Shown here: positions 58,900 through 64,000 of the stretch, one piece after another | Layout: each line of letters starts with the position of its first letter | Position numbering within the stretch: the first letter of the stretch is position 1 | Assembly: GCA_024500155.1 (NCBI GenBank) | Contig: CM044877.1 | Coordinates: 81,576,501 to 81,640,500 of the forward strand | DNA: 64,000 bases | Origin: Chenopodium formosanum | Taxonomy: Eukaryota; Streptophyta; Magnoliopsida; Caryophyllales; Amaranthaceae | Reading direction: 5' to 3' | Translations under genes and position numbers: made by a program | Notes under the pieces: generated by a model | Database searches by the model: none | The model's input: only the letters and a program-made list of their open reading frames with translations | What the model was told of the DNA's origin: nothing

Positions 58900-60545
58900 T
58901 TGCTGATGACTCGCTGACAGTTCAAGCATATATCGTGGACTTGGCAGCAAAGGTAGTTATTTGTACAAATTTATATTGTATTCTTGCAGAGTGTAGTAGT
59001 AATCTTTAGGCTTAGCATGCTATCTGATTCATCAAATTATGACAACATGCTCAACCTTTGTTGCTTTATTTTGCATAAAATGGCAGTGACAATTAGAAAT
59101 ATCAGAGGATGTGGATGCCCAATTACGCTGTTATACAATATACATTAAACAAGATAAAACGGGTTATAGAGGGAGATGTCTCAGTGTTGAGCACAACTCT
59201 GGCGGCTGCTGTGCCACAATTCTGGATCATGTTTAAGGTGGTGTCTGTCAAAAGGTGAGTAAAATATCCTTATGCTAATTTTTATGCTCTCATAACCTGC
59301 ATCTTCAATAGAATGAGTACTTGAATTCGAATTGAATTTTATAAATGCATAGTTGTACTTGTATTGTTGCTCAAAATGGGAATGCACTTGGTATACTGAT
59401 AAAAAGCATATTCTTATACAAAGAATTTTGTTACTGAATTACAGTGCGCGCTGGATAATAACCCCAACGAGAATCAAATCCATCCCCTGATTTTCACATA
59501 CTTCGTATTAGATTTTACTCATGGTAAAGTGTTTGTGCTCATTTGAGTATATGACTACTAAATCCGGACAGAGTATTACGTAACGTTATAATGTTGTAGC
59601 CTTGCTGATGCACACAAGACTGAATCAAGTCATGTACCACTTACACTGACCATTACTTTGTAAATTCAAAGGGAACCTTACGTTTGAAAATGACTTCATG
59701 ATATAAGGTTAAAAGTGTTTTCCTAATTTGTTCTTTTTATTATCACGATTCTTCTTTACTACTTTTTTCCTTTGATAAAAAAAATGAAATTTTGGCATTG
59801 TTACTTGTTAGGATTTGTGTTGGCGTCTTTTCACTTGATTTTCTTTTTATCCTTTCTAATAGGCCGGGAGTGTGACTGTGTGACTGTGTGACTGTGTGAG
59901 TGGTGGTATCCATGACATGTAAGTATGTAACAGCCACGGATCCATAAATAAGCTTTTGTGTCAAATTCCAATGAAAAAAGCACACGTTTTGCTGTTTTTA
60001 ATCACTAAAACAATTCAATTACAATGAACCACTTATTATTAGAATAAATCACAATTTAGCTCCTTTAGAAAAACATGTTAAAAACAGTGATACTAAAAAA
60101 GGTTAATGACATTGAATATATGTTTAGTTGGTAAAGTCTCGAGATATACATCGATTTCTAGTTATTCTCTCCATACCTAAAAATATTACTATATGGTCTT
60201 TGTTGATAAAGTATGTATGAGCATAAGTTCACTTGCAATGATTATTGATTAGTTTAGCATATTAATGTTGATCATATTCCAATTTTAAAAAAGTGACAGT
60301 ATTTTTGAAAGAAAAGAAAAGCTTAATTATGATTGTTTACTAACCCATTTTCAAAGGAAGGATATATACAAAACTTTAAAGAAAATTTTATGAAAAATTT
60401 GATTCTTCATGCAACCAACTTCATTTACATAGAAATTGCAAGAAAGCTATTCCATCCGGCTTGTGCTTTTGATGGCTAAGTAAGAATTTCCGAAATCATT
60501 ATCGCATTATGGCTAGCTTTGCTTATTTTACTTGATCACTACCAA
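58900..60545. other. Intergenic region between convergent genes
   Basis: Contains the PPR 3' flank and the 3' flank of the transporter gene. A TGTGACTG microsatellite lies at 59871-59900. No gene is supported. Confidence 0.6.
59871..59900. repeat. (TGTGACTG)n microsatellite
   Basis: About four units of an 8-bp motif in tandem. Confidence 0.85.
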
Positions 60546-62836
60546 TCAAGATTCACTAACTTTGTTCTCCTGCTTTTTTTCTCCACCTAGAAGCCTAGGC
60601 TTGAATCCCTTCTCTAGCATATGCTCCACCTCCTCAATGGGTAGACCTTTGGTTTCGGGCACCAAGATGTAGATAAAAATGAGTCCGATTATAGAGAAAC
60701 CGGCGAACAAGAGGAAGGTTCCTGCTGATCCCAAAGCTTCAGTTAGGGTTAGGAATGTTTCACTAACAATGAGATTAGCTGTCCAGTTAGCCACGGCAGC
60801 TATTCCTCCACCAATTCCTCTGTACCTCAAAGGATATATTTCTGAGTTGACGATCCATGGTGCTGTTCCCATCCCTGGGGAGTAGGATATAATGTATGCT
60901 CCTAGGAGAATGACAGCCAAAAAGCCCAATTTGCTAGGACAACCTTCTGTGAAGTACACTCTTCTCTCCTTCAGACATTCTGCTTTTGAGTCATCTGTTT
61001 TTGACACACATGCTCCTGGATACAACTGATAATATACCGAAAAGAAGAGCAAGGAATCTGATTAATATGACTAGTACTTTGAAAATAACACAAGACATTT
61101 GAAAGTTTCAGTAAATGTACCTCATTTCCTTGATTTGCACAGAAAGCACAACCTGAGGTGCTTTTTAAACAAGTCATACAGTTCCAAGTTGCTGGATTTT
61201 GAGCAATGGAAAAAGCAGGACAAGTAGAGTTGACTCCAAAATGGGTAGATTCTGAAACACTGATTCTAGGAGCATGCGCAGCAGCTTGATAGAAGACAAT
61301 AGCCAAGGCAATGAGGCATGTAATGATGCCAAACAAAGAGATGATCATAAGCCTTCTTCTCCCATACCTGTCAACAAACATCATGCTGACAATCGACCCA
61401 ACTGCATTGAGTCCAGAGGTTATTAAAGAAAGAGCCATGGCCGTGCTTTTCGAGGCAATCCCTGCTAACTGCACAATTGTAGGGCTGTAGTACATGATCG
61501 TGTTGATACCCACAAACTGTTGAGCCACTTGAACTGTGACTCCAGCATATAGCCCTCTTCGAAAAACTTGGTTTCCCCAAGCATTCTTTATCTTGCTTAA
61601 CATGTTACCTCCACCTACTAATTCATCCTCTGCTTTTTCAGAGTCAACCGATGTCTTGAGTGCTTTCATTTCCTCTTCCAACTCTTCCGCAGGATAGATC
61701 TTAGCCATGATAGCTTCTGCCTCAGACACTTTTTCCTGATTCCAACAAAGACAGGTAAAAAAATTTCGCCAAAATCTTGGAGTTGACAAAGCTTGGGATG
61801 TCTACACTGGCTACACATATACTCTGTACACAATTTCCCTATAATTGTTCGGAATTGGTGACAAAATCTTGTATAAGACGGTCTATTAATATGCAGTAAC
61901 TTGCAGGAAAACCACATAATGTACTGTACTGTTTTTTTAGAGGCAACTTTAAACATCTGCTAATAATATGTAAGAGGTCTCGCATGAGACTTGCCGAAGT
62001 TACTGTTGCATATTGTTCACACATACCTTTCTGTAAAGCCATCTAGGAGACTCTGGAAGGGACAACATCAAGATCAGTTGCACTAATGCTGGTATAGCAG
62101 CCACCCCCAACATCCATCTCCAAGTCCCCTTAACCTGATTATACACAGGACCGTGTGCACGTCTAAGTATGTCTGTAAGAATATAAATCACAGTATAACA
62201 ATATCCACAAGAACTAAAAACTTTCCAAATACATACACGTAGAACATAAGATACATTACCCGAGTGAAACCAAGGTTGATGAGGTAAGATAAAAACTGGC
62301 CTCCTGTGATGAGGAAACCATTAGTGCTAACAAGGGCACCTCGGATCCTGCTTGGGGAAGTCTCGGATATGTATAATGGCGAAGTCATGGAAGCCATTCC
62401 AACTCCTAGGCCAACGAATATTCGTCCAAGTATGATCACCCATGGAGCAGGAGCAAGGGACATGATAACAGCACCAATGAAGAACAAAACATCAGCAATT
62501 ATAATTGTTGGTCTCCTCCCTATCTTATCATTTAGCCACCCTCCGAGTCCTGCTCCAATGATTGCTCCTGCAACCGCCATTGACACAATGGTTTCCTACC
62601 AAACAAATCATCCTCAAAATATCTCAAAACTTCATTTCATTGTTACGTTACACATCAAAGTTCTAATACTCAAAAGATGTCAATTGATAGAGCATTAATC
62701 ACAGAGTACATGTTAGAACCTATCTGATGCAACATTCGTAAATAACACCTAAAGAATGCTATTAATATAAATTAAAGACAATAATTTTGGGTTTTAGTGA
62801 GTAACAAACCTGCAACCATGTTTTTTGTTCCACTTC

Positions 62837-62839
62837 TTA
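62837..62839 (-). other. In-frame TAA in exon 2 of the INT4-like gene
   Basis: Plus-strand TTA at 62837-62839 reads TAA in the transporter frame. The exon is bounded by a good acceptor (TATAG at its 5' side) and donor (CAG/gtttgt), its 71-nt length keeps phase, and no GT upstream of the stop offers an alternative donor. Skipping the exon would shift the frame. Confidence 0.85.
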
Positions 62840-62984
62840 AAAATCTTCCTTAATGTAAAGAAGAGCCCCAGATATAACACCTATACAATCAAATTAATCA
62901 TCATTATTCACAACCAATCTTCTTCAAGCATAAATCTTTGACATAAATTTTATACATTTACACAATAACCACCACATTTAATAC

Positions 62985-63044
62985 AAACCCCGCCTTAGAC
63001 TGACAAGCGTTACAGCCACAGACTGTGTAGTCTAAGGCGGGTTT
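62985..63044. repeat. Near-perfect hairpin in intron 1 of the INT4-like gene
   Basis: AAACCCCGCCTTAGACT at 62985-63001 pairs with AGTCTAAGGCGGGTTT at 63029-63044 with a single bulged C, around a loop of about 27 nt. Its GC-richness stands out in an AT-rich intron. Confidence 0.75.
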
Positions 63045-63270
63045 GGTTCACATGTACGCAACCTTACCTCTAATCAATCAAAGCGAATGTAAATTGAGTA
63101 AAATTAATAAACAATAAGATTTAAAAAAGCAAACCTGTGTCATAACCAAAGAGAAGGCCTCCAATGCCAGCAGAAAGAGCAAGCCTCATAATATAAGGAG
63201 TTTTTCCAATTGTTCTAAAACATTCTGTAAACTCTGTTCTATCTGCCTTTACAATTCCACCTTCCACCAT

Positions 63271-64000
63271 TTTATTTTGCAAATTTCTGTCTCTTTATTT
63301 TTAAGAAATCAAAATATTTCAGTATTTAAGAGAGTGAAAAGAAAAAGAGGAGTAAAAAAGGAGAGAAATTTGTGTAACTTTTTTTTTTTTCAATAAATTT
63401 TTGTCACAAGTAGTGCGAGTATTTCCTTGATTATACTAAATGACGTCGTTAGAAAAGTTGAAACTAATCAGAATACTCTGGAAGTCTGGATAAAGAAAGA
63501 TATGAAGAAGAAATTTCTTTTTTTGTTGAGGAAAAAAGAAATCAAAATTTAATTTAATTTGCTTGTTTGTTATTCATTGTTTGATGAACAATAAATTTCT
63601 TATAATCCGGGTGTAGAAAATCGGACTTGTAAAGTTTATCTTGGACTACATGAGAATTAAATTATGGATTATTCTAACAAATTACTACTCGATATGGATT
63701 AAGTATAAGACTAAAAGATTAAGGATTGATTAACTTGGTCATCGGTATATTATACGCTTTTGTAGTGATTAAAGGATAATTCTAAGCAGAGGATATTAGG
63801 ATTGGTATAATGTACATATTTATTACTTCTATTATTATGATCTATCAAATATTCTAATCCATTTCACAATGAGGTAAAAAAAGAATAAAATGAATATGTA
63901 TGGAAGGTAATAACATAAATAAGGAAAATTCTAAAAGCAAAGATCAAAAGATATTTTGCTATTATAAAGTTTACAAAGAAAGAAGCATTTTTTTTTATTT
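63271..64000. other. Upstream region of the INT4-like gene
   Basis: Should contain the leader and promoter of the minus-strand transporter (a T run at 63379-63390, an ACGT-core site TGACGTCG near 63442). The remainder is AT-rich with no supported gene. Confidence 0.5.

Larger units (their letters stand above)
60546..63270 (-). pseudogene. INT4: INT4-like inositol/H+ symporter with an in-frame stop
   Basis: Six exons on the minus strand: 63270-63135, 62880-62810, 62595-62260, 62134-62027, 61735-61121 and 61025-60546. All are GT-AG and total 582 codons, the length of Arabidopsis INT4. Exon 1 starts MVEGGIVKADRTEFTEC and ends in FGYDTG, a sugar-porter signature. Others are intact: NDKIGRRPT, PESPRWLYRK, VDRYGRRRLM and VPETKG. 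A long Cys-rich extracellular loop (NCMTCLKSTSGCAFC, GACVSK) marks the INT2/INT4 subgroup, plasma-membrane myo-inositol/proton symporters. Codon 60, in exon 2 at 62839-62837, is TAA: the frame reads YIKEDF-stop-EVEQKTWLQ and continues correctly afterwards. As written the product stops at 59 residues. Everything else looks functional, so this is either a recent null allele or a sequence error. Confidence 0.85.

Overview
This window is plant nuclear DNA. All eight multi-domain genes are ordinary land-plant proteins, most are split by short GT-AG introns with AT-rich interiors, and the intergenic DNA is AT-rich with plant-type Helitron, Stowaway, PIF/Harbinger-like, SINE-like and LTR elements. 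The style of the small elements (internal TTCAG and GCAGAG arrays, GGGTCG runs) fits a eudicot, perhaps a Caryophyllales/Amaranthaceae species, but that placement is a low-confidence inference. I saw no tRNA or rRNA gene, CRISPR array or bacterial-type operon.

Layout. 1-7 kb: two short Helitron derivatives, a secreted phytocystatin (+), and NOP56 (-, 8 exons) with telo-boxes in its promoter. 7-18 kb: an MO25-like scaffold protein (+, 11 exons) and a VTC4-type inositol monophosphatase / L-galactose-1-phosphate phosphatase (+, 12 exons). 18-23 kb: two tandem cytochrome b561/DOMON genes (-, 3 exons each). 23-34 kb: AT-rich, gene-poor, with several MITEs and one isolated G-box-bearing island. 34.5-44.3 kb: a complete, very young non-autonomous LTR retrotransposon (9.8 kb) with 2-kb LTRs, a 5-bp target duplication, a tRNA-iMet primer site and no gag-pol. 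44-52 kb: a PIF/Harbinger-like element filled with TTA repeats, then an armadillo-repeat protein gene (+, 2 exons). 52-57 kb: a foldback repeat, a 323-bp tandem satellite and CCCGAC-type repeats. 57-63 kb: an intronless PLS/E-class PPR gene (+) convergent with an INT4-like inositol transporter (-, 6 exons) that carries one in-frame stop codon in exon 2.

The genes are not a functional cluster. Two small links are real: the phosphatase and the transporter both handle myo-inositol or galactose metabolites, and the two b561/DOMON genes are a recent tandem pair. The strongest items for a second look are the lone nonsense codon in the transporter, the compound architecture of the retrotransposon LTR (an internal copy of the polypurine-tract/LTR-start junction), a perfect three-unit heat-shock element in that LTR, and the satellite and foldback block upstream of the PPR gene.
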